From assembly GCA_030544235.1 (NCBI GenBank), contig CM060465.1, positions 27,102,988-27,166,987 of the forward strand: a DNA stretch of 64,000 nucleotides, written 5' to 3'. How positions within the stretch are numbered: position 1 is the first letter of the stretch; each line of letters begins with the position of its first letter. The notes under the pieces were generated by a model, which saw nothing but the letters and a program-made list of their open reading frames with translations, had not been told where the DNA came from and did no database searches. Below are positions 23,831 to 35,871 of the stretch, piece by piece. Position numbers and translations under genes: made by a program. Source of the DNA: Lepturacanthus savala (Eukaryota > Chordata > Actinopteri > Scombriformes > Trichiuridae).

Positions 23831-25320
23831 AAATACAACTTTTAAAGAAAGTGAGGTAGAAATAACCGTTTAGGCGTTAGGCGACTGCATTATTTCAGTC
23901 ATTTGCTTCACCTTGTGTGGAGCATTTGCTGATAATGAGTGACTCTGAACTGGTTTTGCAGTTTGCAAATCAAAATGTGTCTGGTCTATGAACTCTGCCG
24001 CTCAAACACTCATCCGTTGAAATATCATCAGGAAAATAACCGACAGTGTCTGAATCTTAATCATCCAGCTTGTATCAGCCGTGATGTCTACACCACAGAC
24101 AAATAAGCTCTACTGTGCTGTTACTATGACAGCCAGCTGCTTTAAAATATTCCCACTCATCCTCTGCCTCGCTCTCTTGTTTTTCCGCCTTTCTTTATTC
24201 TCTCTTAAGCCTTTTTTTATGTTTATGCAAGGCAGCGCAGGCTGTCGCTGAAGATACTTGAGTTATGAACACACACAGAGGCTCCTCTTGTCGACATTTT
24301 GTCAGACGCCAGCTGGCAGGTTGGGAGGAAATATCATGTGAAGAAGCAAAAAAGTTGTTTATGTGACGATTCCGCAACTCCTCTATGCTTGTGTTAATGC
24401 TCTTAAAACTCAAACTCTGCACATTTTTTTTTGCAGTTCATTGTTTTATCTGTAAAAATGTCTGTAAATATGTTGAAACCCAGTATGTCCAAAAACCAAA
24501 AGCAGCTTACAAGGATATAAAAGAAAGAAAAGAAAAGCAGGAAGTGGTAACATTCAAGAAGTTAGAAATAATAATTGATTAATCAACCAGATAGGTTGAA
24601 AATATGAATTAGTTTGAACTAATAATGAACAATTTAATATGCCGCTTGTGCTCAGTTTACACAATAGAATTATGGAGGTCCAGCGTTCATGTTAAATCAT
24701 GTCAGGCACAGCAGGATATCAGACTGTACTTTAAAAATCTCCCCCCACCCCCGTCCTAACTTGCCTTTAAGCTGCCATTTTTAAAACCTCCTCTCAGCCA
24801 TCAAAGAGTAGATACTCTGCAGCTTGAAGAAATTATAGATTGCATGTTTAATTATTTGTACCCACCTAATTCTACAGCAATTTCAGCTTAGTGTTTTGTT
24901 TAGTTTTTTTCAATGTCAGAGTTTTAAGTCTGAAGAAGAGTTGCATCTTCTCCATTTGGAGCCAGAACCTTCCAAATGAAGAGTTTTGGGCGTTTGTCTT
25001 TCACAGAGAAGCAGCTGAGCCGCTTGTCAATCACCGCTGTCAATCAATGTCCACACAGCAGGCGTCAAAGCTACAAGAAAGCCTAAGTACTTCTTCCTTC
25101 AGGTTACCCCATGGGACCCTGTTTCGGAAAAATAATTTGTCAAGCCTTAGCAGTTTCTGTTTCACCTGGACCACAGTGGTGGACCAACAGAAGAACATTG
25201 CCACTATTTTATTTTAACCAACATACCACAATAATGGGGGATTCTTCATTGTCCTGCATTGGTTATAACCAGGCATTATTATTGCTCTTCATCCCTCTGT
25301 TTGCTTTCAGTGCTTTCGAA

Positions 25321-25356
25321 GTGTGTGTGTGTATGTGTGTGTGTGTGTGTGTGTGT
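25321..25356 (+). repeat. (GT)n microsatellite
   Basis: About 36 bp of GT with one A interruption. Confidence 0.95.
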
Positions 25357-26094
25357 TGTCTGCCTTCAAGTGAGTTTGTTTTTTTTCTATTTTCAGTGAG
25401 CATTTGTAGGAGTGTGTGAGTCTCTGAGGTAATGAACAATCACCCACTGCCATGGAAACCAGTCAGTTTTCACCTCAGTATGATATCAAACAGCGGGGCT
25501 GCCATCAGTAGCTGCTGTATGTTTCATGTTCACTGAAAAAAAACCTGAATGTTTCCTCCTTTTTTTTATTTAGAAGAAAACTGGAAGCAATAAAAAGTTT
25601 GTGCCGTCTTTCAGAAAGCGGCTGTTTTGACAGAAATCCTTACTCTCGCAGAAAAACGTTGAGCTCTTTTATTTTTTAAACTCAGATGTTTCTTCTCGTT
25701 AAAGTGTGTGTGTGTGTACCGTAACGGTGCTGCTGTCACTACATCGGCTGTTTATCTGCCTCACATATTCCTATGACTCGATTACTATTGTGGAAGTAAT
25801 ACAATGACAAAGTGGTTTGAATATATTTGTCAGTGCCAAGCTGATGTGTGATAAATCTGTCGAGGTTGATTATATTTGTTGTTTTTTAATATTCAGCTGT
25901 CATGCACAAAGCAAGTGAGACAAACAGCAAAAGGAGTTTAAATCTTCCATTAATACAAGGAGGGCAAGGGTCAAATGTCACATCATCCAGACTGTTATTT
26001 AATTTAAAAGCATCTATAAGCACCATATAAAAAGTAAATAAATAGTTTCTAACCTACTCTAATATAGGTATAAGCAAATAAGAGGACATTTTAT

Positions 26095-26129
26095 TTGTAA
26101 TTGTTGACAATATTTGTCAACAATTACAA
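26095..26129. repeat. Perfect 16-bp inverted repeat, 3-nt loop
   Basis: ttgtaattgttgacaa (26095-26110) and ttgtcaacaattacaa (26114-26129) are exact reverse complements around tat. It contains TAATTG and TTGAC half-sites on both strands. Confidence 0.9.
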
Positions 26130-28386
26130 GTTCTTTGAAGAAATATTTATTAATATTACAACTGTCTTTTACTATATTGATACTCATAACTGTTTTTTTT
26201 AGTACACCAACCTCCACTTATGTCTGCCCGCACACATATAAAACATTTAAATATAATTAATCTCATTCCTGAGCGAACTCCTCCCACTTTATGATTTAGA
26301 AAAATGAAAAAGTTGGCACCACTCTGAGAGTGGGTAGGGGAGGGGCTGAGGGGGAGAGGCAGGAGAGACATCAGAGAAAAAGGTGGGGAAATCGGGCATT
26401 TCCCCCTTCTCTGAATTTAAGCCCTTTGAGCTTCAAGAGCAAACAGCAGCAGAGCTGCTACTGAAGCTTCCTGCTGAGCGATGGGAGCTCTCCTAGCCGC
26501 GCTGTAGCTGTGCGGGGATGCCCACTACTGCAAAGAGCGTCGGTGAAGCTCCGGTTAACGTTACATTAATGATTCAATATGATTAATGCCTTAAAGACTC
26601 TTTAACAGCCTTAAAGAGTTAAAGAGCCACAGGACAAGCCACCAAGAGGATTTCTGTTGTCTCCGTGTTGGCTGAACCTGCATGTGTCTTTTCCCAAGCG
26701 GTGAGCGTTAACATTCTACCATTTACATAAACTTCATGACGTAGAATTATCCCAAATGGTCTTCTCTATCACAGCTCCTCCCCCGATACGCCCAGCCTTT
26801 ACAGAACTGATTTTAAAAGGCAGAGGACCAGTTGAGTCATTTTCAACCCAAAAAATAACGATTTCATGTAATTTGGTGTCAACGTCGACCAGCAGGAGTG
26901 CAGTCAATTTAGTTTTCAGCACAAAAAAACATGTTTAATACCTCTTTAATAAATGTATTTCTGTTCACAATTACATCACAGAATGTTATAAAACATTTAT
27001 TAATTTACAGGTATAGTTACAGTCATATAGATATACAGATATACTGATTATTATCACCCTCATTATTATGTTCCTGTGAGCCTGCAATTTTCATTGATGA
27101 TACAAAAGCATAACAGTAGAAAAGGGCAAACTCCTTTTGAATATCAAGCTGCCTTCTTCCTTCAAAAAAGGTCCGCCACCATAATAATTGCTGCTCGAAA
27201 ATACAAAAAATTGAGTGAAGTAGGGTTTGTGCTGTAGCTTCCTATGTTTGGTTCAAGGGCGTCTTAAAAGACAGAATATAAGATGTATATTTCTGAGGAG
27301 GCAGCCAGACCTAAAGTGGATTGCAAGCTTCACGGCGGGTAGAAAGCAGAGGTTACGGAGCTTCTGTGAATGTCTCATCAATACCCGGTGCAGCTTTTGA
27401 TTTTGTAGTTTTACATTTTCGGTCTCATCTCAACGTTGCATCTTTTCAATCACTAAATACTTCATTTGAAGAGGACGATAAAAGTCTCTTGAGCTAGCCA
27501 GTTGGCAAACCCGTTACCTTAGTTGCTAACAGGAAAGTGAGTTCACATGTATCTAAAATGACATATTTGTATCTGCCTCATTACTGTCATTACAGCATTT
27601 ATCTTTAATAGATCACTTTATAATCTGGCAAAGGAGGATTAGATACAACTAGCTGATGTAACACAGCTAATAAGCTACAATAGCATCCTACATTTTGGAC
27701 AGTCTATTCATCATACATCATTGAGTGTACATGTAAATGCTGGAGCAGCAGTAATGGCCTTTTAATGGTAGGAAATGCTGACCCCACTGGGACAGTTAGG
27801 ATAATTTCAACATGTTGGAAGGACTGAAGAGATATCAGACATGAAATAACATTTGACAGATAGATCAACCACTTCCCTCATCCCTTATTTTCCAAGAGCT
27901 CATGACAAAATCATGGGGAAGTACTTCTTCTAGCTGACAGTTTTACTCTTTTGAGAGTTCAGTCCATTGCAGTTGCATTGACCTTGAGCAGAGAACTCAC
28001 TGCAGCCAGATTAGGAAAGTGCTCCAGGCGTTTTCTGAAAAAGGCCAGAGTTTGCTTGCCTCTCCGGTGCAGATACTGTAGACAGATTTATCTCTGCACC
28101 GCTCAGCCAAAGAAACTCAATTTGGCTCCTGATCAAATGTTTGATCTTAATTATCACACTCCAAATGGGGAGATTTAGTCATTAGATGCTCTTCTTTCTT
28201 GTCTTTTTTGGGAGGGGGATCGGAGGCTCAGAGATAATTATCCAAAATGAATTTTGCATGAGTGAAGGGACAAGAGAGCGTCTCTCATTCCTAGTTCAAG
28301 CACAGCCTACATAGAACAAATGAATCTTAAAATTACCATAGGTCACTGAATTAATTCTCCAAATGGCAATTGGTGTGATTTCTCTT

Positions 28387-28405
28387 GGGGGGGGGGGGGG
28401 GGGGG
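28387..28405 (+). repeat. G19 homopolymer
   Basis: Nineteen consecutive G bases, able to form a G-quadruplex and prone to length error in sequencing. Confidence 0.95.
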
Positions 28406-31400
28406 TGATTGACAAGTCAGCTCACCTGTACATGTGGGTGAGAATTTCCAGTCATGAAGGTGGCGGTCGGAATCCGTTTTGGGGGGAGTTTCCAGTTTAG
28501 CTGTCCCATCCAGACGGATGCAAGGCGAGACAGAATTTATGATAGTGGTGTAATACAGTTAAGTGGATGCACCTTTGGAAGCCATCATTTAAATTAGAGG
28601 GCGGGTGAAGCGGTGGATTACTCACCTCTAGAGATCAAGAGCTCTTCTTTTTTTTTGCTCCATTTACTTAATGAGTCACCTAATAGAGCGCTTTCTCGCT
28701 CAAGTTTCCCAGAATGCTTCTTGTCACCTGAGACGGAGCAGTAATCCCTTCAAATCGTACACCTTTTGTTATGGTCTTGTCAAACTGAATGACTGCTGTA
28801 GTCCTCCTGCTGCCTGAGATGACTTAATTTAATTGCAACCAAAGATTAGACTTTTTTTGGATGGGAACCATAAATCTGAAGTCTGTGACGCTGTTCACAG
28901 AATTGTCGGTTGCTTTTTTGAATGCCTAAAATATTTACATTTAACCAACAAGGACCCCAAGAGGCTGATTGAATAATGACCACTGTCCGAAACTGTCCGA
29001 ATATTGAAATCCATGTGTTTACATTAATGATAGTAGTAGTGAGCTGTCATCCAAATCTGAATCTTCAACAGAAACAGAAAATTGGCCTCTGAAGGAAAGC
29101 TGAAGCTATAGCTGACATAAAACTCTTCATAAGATTCTCCAGATCTTGAGAAAAGCGGGGTGGGTATTAGTTGATTTCCTCAAAATCTAGACAAGAAGCC
29201 ATGTTATTCTGTCATTTGTTAAAGCAAGGGGGTGACATTAATTTACACTCGCTTAGGATAACCCTTTTAGCTTATACCAAACCAAACATAAGGGCTTGTT
29301 GTAGTGCTGGAGGGAGAGTCAAAGAATCGTTGGAGCAACTCCGTATCGCCAAGAGACTGTCAGGACTTAACTGCCTATTGTATATGTCGCTATATAAATG
29401 AAAGATGTCTGCCCAGAAACTTGGAAGATTGGAGCAAGTCCAGAAGTGATGCCCTAGGGTTAAGGCTGAACTTTTTACAGGAAAATTACCCTGAATTTGC
29501 CGAAGGATTAAATCAGCTTAAAAAGATGTTTACTGCTGTTTAAAATAAATTAATTCCTCTTGCAATTAGAAACAATGAGCATCAACTTGAAGAGAGTGTT
29601 CAATATGAATGACAACAATTAACCAATGATGTATGATGCGAATGGAAAAAAATGATGTAATGCTGAAGCACAAAAATGCTTGGCTGCTGATGTACATGTT
29701 CCCACCTGTTCCATTTTTATTTTTAAACCAAGTGTTCCAAGTGCTTGTTTCCACTGAAGGCAATCACTGCCAATTACATCAATTCAAATATAGAAAACAT
29801 GGTACATTTATTTTGGCAGAACATTTCAAACATTTGTTGCAGATTCTGTAAAACACTGCATGTTACGCAGTGGCTGTTCCTGTATTTGCTCCTTCTGTCA
29901 TTACAAAAGACTGTTTGAAATTATCCAGAGACATTTTTTACATTTAAATATGAAAAAACAGAAATTATTACATAGTACAACAAGTTGAAAACATATTTTC
30001 AGAGTATACTTAAAAATTGCTTTCAAAATAGATTGTTCTAATTGTTTTTATGTTACTGGCAGTGGTATATTTGTAGATAACGTTTGCTGCTGTTCCTACT
30101 TAAAATACATAGTCCATAAAAATACTCCAATAAAAGACAAGTCTAAATAACACCACTTTTCTTATTTGATAATAATCAACAAAATCAAAAGTGCACTTTT
30201 AATGGGTGTAAAAATCAGATGCAGACAACAGAGCATTAAGAAGACTCTCTAAATAGACAAATTGAAGCTGTAATTCAGCAGCTTGTTCTTGTTTTTGCTC
30301 TACAAAAGCTGTGTGGATGCTGTTAATGAAGCTAATGCACCAGGACGAAAAACCCCTAGAAAATCATTTCACCCATAAACTTTGCAACTGTCGCACAAAT
30401 CCAGCCTCAGTCATTACTTTAACAGGGCACGGCTGTATTTTTGCCAGCCTGTAACTACTATTGGCACAGGACAGTTTATGTGTTACTTGTGTAATTAAAT
30501 CTTTGGATACTTTCCCCAAATCAATGGAAAGTATCAACATAAAACACAAGCTTTGAGTCGGATGGTGTCTCTGTGAAGGCCGGGCACCGCGGAGCAGATC
30601 GATGGGGGAGGGCAGGTGGTGATTGGTGGCATCGCTCCAGGCTGTCTGACATCAGAGCTCTCAGTGGCGTGACCTTGGCCTTTTCAATTCAGCACCATTT
30701 GAGCCTCTGTCATTACGCTGCCAATTACGTCTGTTGTTTTATCTGCAAAGCAGCGCCGCCTCCCCCTCTCCCTCGGGCTGTCGATCCAGCCTCGGCTTGG
30801 AGGAAGTAATGACGGCAATTAGTCGCTAAAGGAGGCTCTTAGCCGCTATCACCTGTCACAACCCACAACAGATGACTCTGGCTAAAGTTGCTGCCAAATG
30901 TCAGGTACACCTCAGCCCCGCAGGGAGAACTTTCTTTTTCCGCCGTGAAATCATTTACCCGGAGAGGGAAAAATCGCTCCCTCTCCCTAAAAAACAAGAA
31001 CAAATGATTGAAAATGATTTTTGGGTCATCATCTTTAACATCATCTGTTATGTAAAGGTAAAGCGGAAACTCTTGCAATGAAGGATTTCTCTGCTTCAAG
31101 GGGAGCAGAAAAAGGCCTGATCTCTCCCTCAGTGAACGGGGTCATTTGAATTTTCATGCGTTGTTCATCTTTCCTCTGCTTCTTCTGCGGGTGACTTGGT
31201 GACAGACCATTTCATGTGGCAGCCTGCTAACTACAGTAGCAGTTGTCAGGGTGGCGTGGCGTGTGTTCCTGCGTCTGGTCCAACTGCTCCCAGTGACACT
31301 TTGCATTTGCCTAAGTCATGGTGTCCATGTTGGCCTCATTAAGTGGAGTGTTGCGTGGGTTTTATATCAATGTCACAACTGTCAGGTTTTGCGGAGGTAG

Positions 31401-33089
31401 GCCGGGGATGCCTGTTGACCAGCCTTCGCTAACACTCACATAGATCTGTCAAACTCATTCCCCCTCATAATCAGACACCACCAGAGAGTCAAAACAGGGT
31501 TATGAAGCCATTGAAAAATGCAAAATATCTGAATCCACTCATTTTTCTGCGTTCTGTGATAGATTATACTTGGATTGCTATTCATAGAGCAGTGGCCATG
31601 CGGCAGTCTGCTTCTCCTCCTTAGCTTGATGTTGAGCTGAGGGCTCATGTTTAAGCATGTTGTATTCCCCAAGTGACTGATTTATGCTGTTCTTATTTCT
31701 GCTCCGCCGGTAAGCTCATCTGAGCCGGACAGCAGGGTGTCTCGGAATCTTGATAGTGGAAACTGCAGTTGCAGATTGCCGCCAGGGCTTCTCTGCAGGA
31801 AGCTGAATGTCTGACTCCTTCGATAGAATTCTACTTGATTTTAGCTGCTTGCCCCCACTCCCTGGCTGACTTTGTGTTTTTATTCCATTTGAAATTCTTT
31901 TCCTTTTGTAGTTTTTGACTGGGGCTTGACAGTCAATCTGCCCCCAGGGCTTTAGTTTAACAGTTATAAACCAGACCAGGAAGCTTTGTTTATGTGTTTA
32001 CTCTGTGGTTTCAGCTCAGGGCTGATTCTGTGCCTCTTGCAGGGCTCCTCAGGTCCTCTACTTGGACGTTTCATAAATCTCCAGTGTTTCACGACTGGGC
32101 ATTTACAGGGAGGGTGTCTGTCCAACCAGTGGATAATGATTTTATAAAACAATGAGGCATTGCTTTGGAGTCATCCTCTTGAAAAAGAATTCCAGCACCC
32201 TCTAGAAGTTGTTGTAATTATGATAGTAGAGAAGAATAGATGGGCCAACAAAACATCACTATTCACTCATTCCATCTGTAAGACAACAATTTGGGGGATT
32301 TTTTAAAATGTAGCCATGATCGTGCCTAAACAATCAGGGACTGTGTTGTAGTCTCTTGCTAATGTTAGTAGAATAAGCACAGCCAGAATTGCAGTTATTG
32401 CAGAAATAGACACAATTAAACAAGAACAAGAGGGAGCTTCTTAGAGAAAAAAGTATGTTTTCACCATTCTTGCAGCTAGATTTCTGAAAGCTTGATTTAT
32501 CAAATTGCTCCTCTGCTTGGTGGAAGGAGTTTGTCTGTCAAGTAGGCCAAGTGAAAGCATTTGCAAAGGAGAAATGATAAGGATGGTTTGAACCAGGCTA
32601 GTGCAAGGTCAGATGCTGGTATTTCCAACAAGCTGCACTTTGAATCGACATCTTAGAGTCAGTTAGTGGTGCTAAATCACTTGGCTGCCAATTCAGTGAT
32701 TAAACTATTGTAGTGAGTAAACTAAATACTCAAAGCAAATGCACTGCACAATAAAGAAAAACAGTGCAATGCCTGTTCGAAACATGCCCTTCCCCTAAAC
32801 GCCTCACACACAGGGTATCAGTTAATATGTCTCTTTCTGTAGCAATCTAATTTCCCAGTTGTGGGAATAATAAAGTGTAATCAGCTTCCTGAACACCTGA
32901 CATGAAGGATCTCAGGGCACTGAAGATTATTGGTGTACATAAGGATGATGCCCTGAAGAGTTTTAACCATCATCAGGCTGAGCCATCGTAGACACCACCA
33001 TCGTAGTCCCAGGTGGAACCACTTAGAGGCTGCAATTAACCTTGGCCTGTCACTACCAAGTCTAGCACCAGGTGCTTCCTCCACCCTGC

Positions 33090-33200
33090 TGTGGCAACAT
33101 GAAACATGGTTCCCCCAGATGTTGGAGACATCTCATCCAGTAATGTTCAAGCCTTCAAGAAGAAGCCCAACAAACACCTTCTACGCATGAATCAGTAATT
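33090..33200 (+). repeat. Possible LINE ORF2 C-terminal scrap
   Basis: One frame reads ... SSNVQAFKKKPNKHLL before a stop. This vaguely recalls the tail of non-LTR reverse transcriptases (pattern: ..V..FK.RLDKHL). No other LINE feature is adjacent, so the call is weak. Confidence 0.25.
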
Positions 33201-33429
33201 AAGAACCATACACAAATCTGCTTCATATGTATTTCATTAGTAGCTGCAGATCAGTGATAGGCTCCATAAATGTGTTAATGAAGATTTTATCTATATGAGA
33301 AAAAAACAAACGTGCATTGTAATCCTCCTCCAACCACAATGTGAGTTGCGATAATGGAGTGGGGCTGTCAGGATTACCGCTCATTCACTCCACACAGGCA
33401 GTGATAAAGAGGAAGCTCTGCTGCCAGCT

Positions 33430-33715
33430 TTTACATTAATTGATTGATTAATTGATCTGAGTCATTTTTAGAACAACATGTCCAAATTCTCGTTTCAGCT
33501 ACTTAAATCTGATTATTTTTTGGTTTCTTTACTTTTCTTTAATAGTAAACTTTGCGTTGTGGACTGTTGGTCCAGACAAAAAAAATAAAAGGTTTTAAGT
33601 TGCATCTTTTAGCTTTGGGGCACAGTGAGCAAAATTTTACACTATTTTATGAACCTAACAACTAATCATTTCAATAATCAATAATTATTTTTCAGTTCAA
33701 TTTTCAGAAACATAT
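33430..33715. repeat. AT-rich dispersed repeat (third family member)
   Basis: Starts attaattgattgattaattg, then gagtcatttttagaacaaca, ttctttaatagtaaactttg, actgttggtccagacaaaaa and ttttatgaacctaacaacta, ending in aataatcaataatta. The order matches 6470-7105. Confidence 0.65.
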
Positions 33716-35827
33716 TTGATTGTCCTGTTTGGCTGTAAAATACACACAACACATATGTTTAAAAAAGTTACCACCATGTGGCACTGCAGTACAGTGCTGT
33801 CTGTGTTAATTTTTTTTTTTTTTTTTTTGTAATAGGTTTTGACCATCAAATGTGCACCCAAAACAATGTAAATTAACAGTTATATACTCAAACTGTTTTT
33901 GTTGGGGTCAGGAAATTCTGTTCCTCCCTCAGGCCTCCTCAACCGCTCTGCCGTGCTACTCTCTAATCTCCGTTTTCTGCTAATCTCTGTTTTTGTGGAA
34001 GCTTCAGACGGCGATGAGGACTATAGCACTGGTGGAGTTGTCTGTTTTACTGGTGGAGATGAGATGCCAGCCGCCTGGCACAAGTTCATCTGTCACAGCC
34101 GGTGTAACGGTCACAAAACGATAAGCAGGGAGAGCTGGCTCCTCCAGAGGGAGTCAGAACGGAACCGAGACGAATGTAAGCAGTGTAATGTCTTTTTAAA
34201 TGTCCTCCGAAGGCCATCTGTCTCTGTCAGATGTCTGCCTCTGTCCATGCTCGGAGAAAGCATGTTTCTAGGAGGCTAAATGTGAGTTTATAGCAATTTC
34301 AGTCATCAAAAACATTCCTTTCATTGAAAGTAAAAAGCCTTAGATGAGACCAGGAAAAACAACATACCCAGTCCAAAAGAACAGGTCAGGATTTAGTGTG
34401 TACTTTTGGTCTTTTATTATATTTTGGGACCATTAGACACCATGTGTTTTGGCATAAAACAGACCTTCTACTACTATTACAAAATATTTTTTGCGGGTTT
34501 GGTGAAAGACATTTTTTCAACACATCAGTTTCAAGGCTGCCTTGTTTGTTGGAGCAGTAGGGAACACCAGTAAGTGCCCTCGGATTAATTTGCTGTTGTA
34601 TTTTCAGTTTAAAGTGTCCATTTTCCTTGTAATTTTATTGAGGTAGTAAACTCTGAGATGGAAGGACCAGTGTTTCCCTGGGGCCTCTTAAAAATTGAAT
34701 CATAGCAGGATTAATGGCTTTAATTTCAGCTGAGAAACACATGCAATGTGCTACAGCTCTAAACTGCTCCGATAATAGTAATAATGAACGTTTCACAAAA
34801 AACGCTTTTCTGACATGGGACGTGTTACAATGGTGGCTTCATTTATTTCTAAAAATGATGGGTTTTTGACAACCATGACATTAAGTTAATCTTACGTATT
34901 TACAGACATGACTAGCTATTAAGAGTTGCATGTTCAGAAAGTTAAAAGTGTTTTGATCAGGAGAATGAAGCCTGTTGGACCAAGTCTATAATCACTATTC
35001 ACGTTGAAATGTTATCCGGTCAGCTCCTTTTAATTTGTGCAACAAACAGCCTCAAATAAAAGGCAATTACCAATAATCAACAAATTAGGAACAACATGTG
35101 CATGTAGAATACACTGCAAATTTTTCCTGTTGAAATATGGCATTTGTTTTTTTCACCTTGATTTTTTTTTCTACCAGATTCACCTGCATTTCAACATTGT
35201 TCTTTGATAAAGGGCATAAAAATTACATTCAGATATAACATTGGCACTTCAGACTTGCTGAGCAGTAAAGTGACATGTTCACTTCTTATAAATAGATAAT
35301 CAGGTGCACAGGTGCAGTATCAGTAGCCAAGGACAATACTGTATGTGATTAAATGTACCAGGGAGCAGTGTTTTGCGTTTCCTCACACACGACTGTACAG
35401 TTTCCACAGTTTTAGATGGGAACAGGAGGGAGAAGGCAGGTGAAGATAGTTCTCTTCTGTCAGCCTGCTGAAGTCTGCAGTCACATGGTTTCATCCATCT
35501 TTGAGGCCGCCACCGCCCGCCCATAGAGTTTTGATTATGTTGAGTACGCAGCCTGCTAGAAACAAGGGCTTGTTGAAGAAGGTCTGTCACCGTTATAAAT
35601 TGCGGCTCCACTTTGTTGTCGCCATGTCCTGTCACTGTTTTTAATTAAACAAGACAAAGACCAGGAGACGGGAGCGGCCTGCGATGAAGGAGAAAGATAG
35701 TTTGTAGGTTTGTGATAATAACCCCGGCAGAGAGGAGGATGAGGACGATGAGGAGGAAGAGGGGGAGCCTGTTTGGGTTTAGTGGAGCAAGAACCAGATG
35801 TTATTAGTCCCTGTGCTGCACGCTGAG

Positions 35828-35871
35828 CCAGCAGGCAGCAGCTCGCTCCACAGCGTGCTGCTGCCTGCTGG
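35828..35871. repeat. GC-rich hairpin, 15-bp perfect outer stem
   Basis: ccagcaggcagcagc (35828-35842) pairs exactly with gctgctgcctgctgg (35857-35871). After a T-T mismatch, cgct (35844-35847) pairs with agcg (35852-35855) around a 4-nt loop. Nineteen pairs in 44 nt makes a very stable fold on either strand. Confidence 0.9.

Larger units (their letters stand above)
23831..27900. other. Intronic stretch, mostly unassigned
   Basis: Holds TG microsatellites (25321-25356; about 25703-25719) and a perfect hairpin (26095-26129). A G/C-richer segment at 26270-26560 followed by 26640-26940 reads like a decayed dispersed repeat rather than a promoter. No gene supported. Confidence 0.5.
27900..33250. 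promoter_or_regulatory. Repeat-poor block, candidate conserved non-coding cluster
   Basis: Over 5 kb in which I recognise almost no dispersed repeats apart from a G19 run and a possible LINE tail near 33.1 kb. Mixed composition with many homeodomain-type words (TAATTA, CAATTA, ATTAAT) and long non-repetitive stretches, for example 27950-28200, 28580-28760, 30620-31030 and 31200-31900. In vertebrates LRRN3 is nested in an IMMP2L intron, so developmental enhancers are plausible here. This is inference from texture, not from alignment. Confidence 0.3.

Noticed and set aside
26270..26940. GC-richer segment looking like a promoter with a start codon near 26480
   Set aside because: No open frame with splice support follows, and the wording toward 26940 is that of a decayed dispersed repeat.
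29171..29543. Two overlapping + frames of 76 and 79 codons
   Set aside because: Plausible-looking peptides, but no similarity recognised and no splice sites; left as part of the repeat-poor block.
33899..34279. 126-codon + frame
   Set aside because: No recognisable domain, no consensus splice sites at its ends, and the reading changes character midway. Not supported as a gene.
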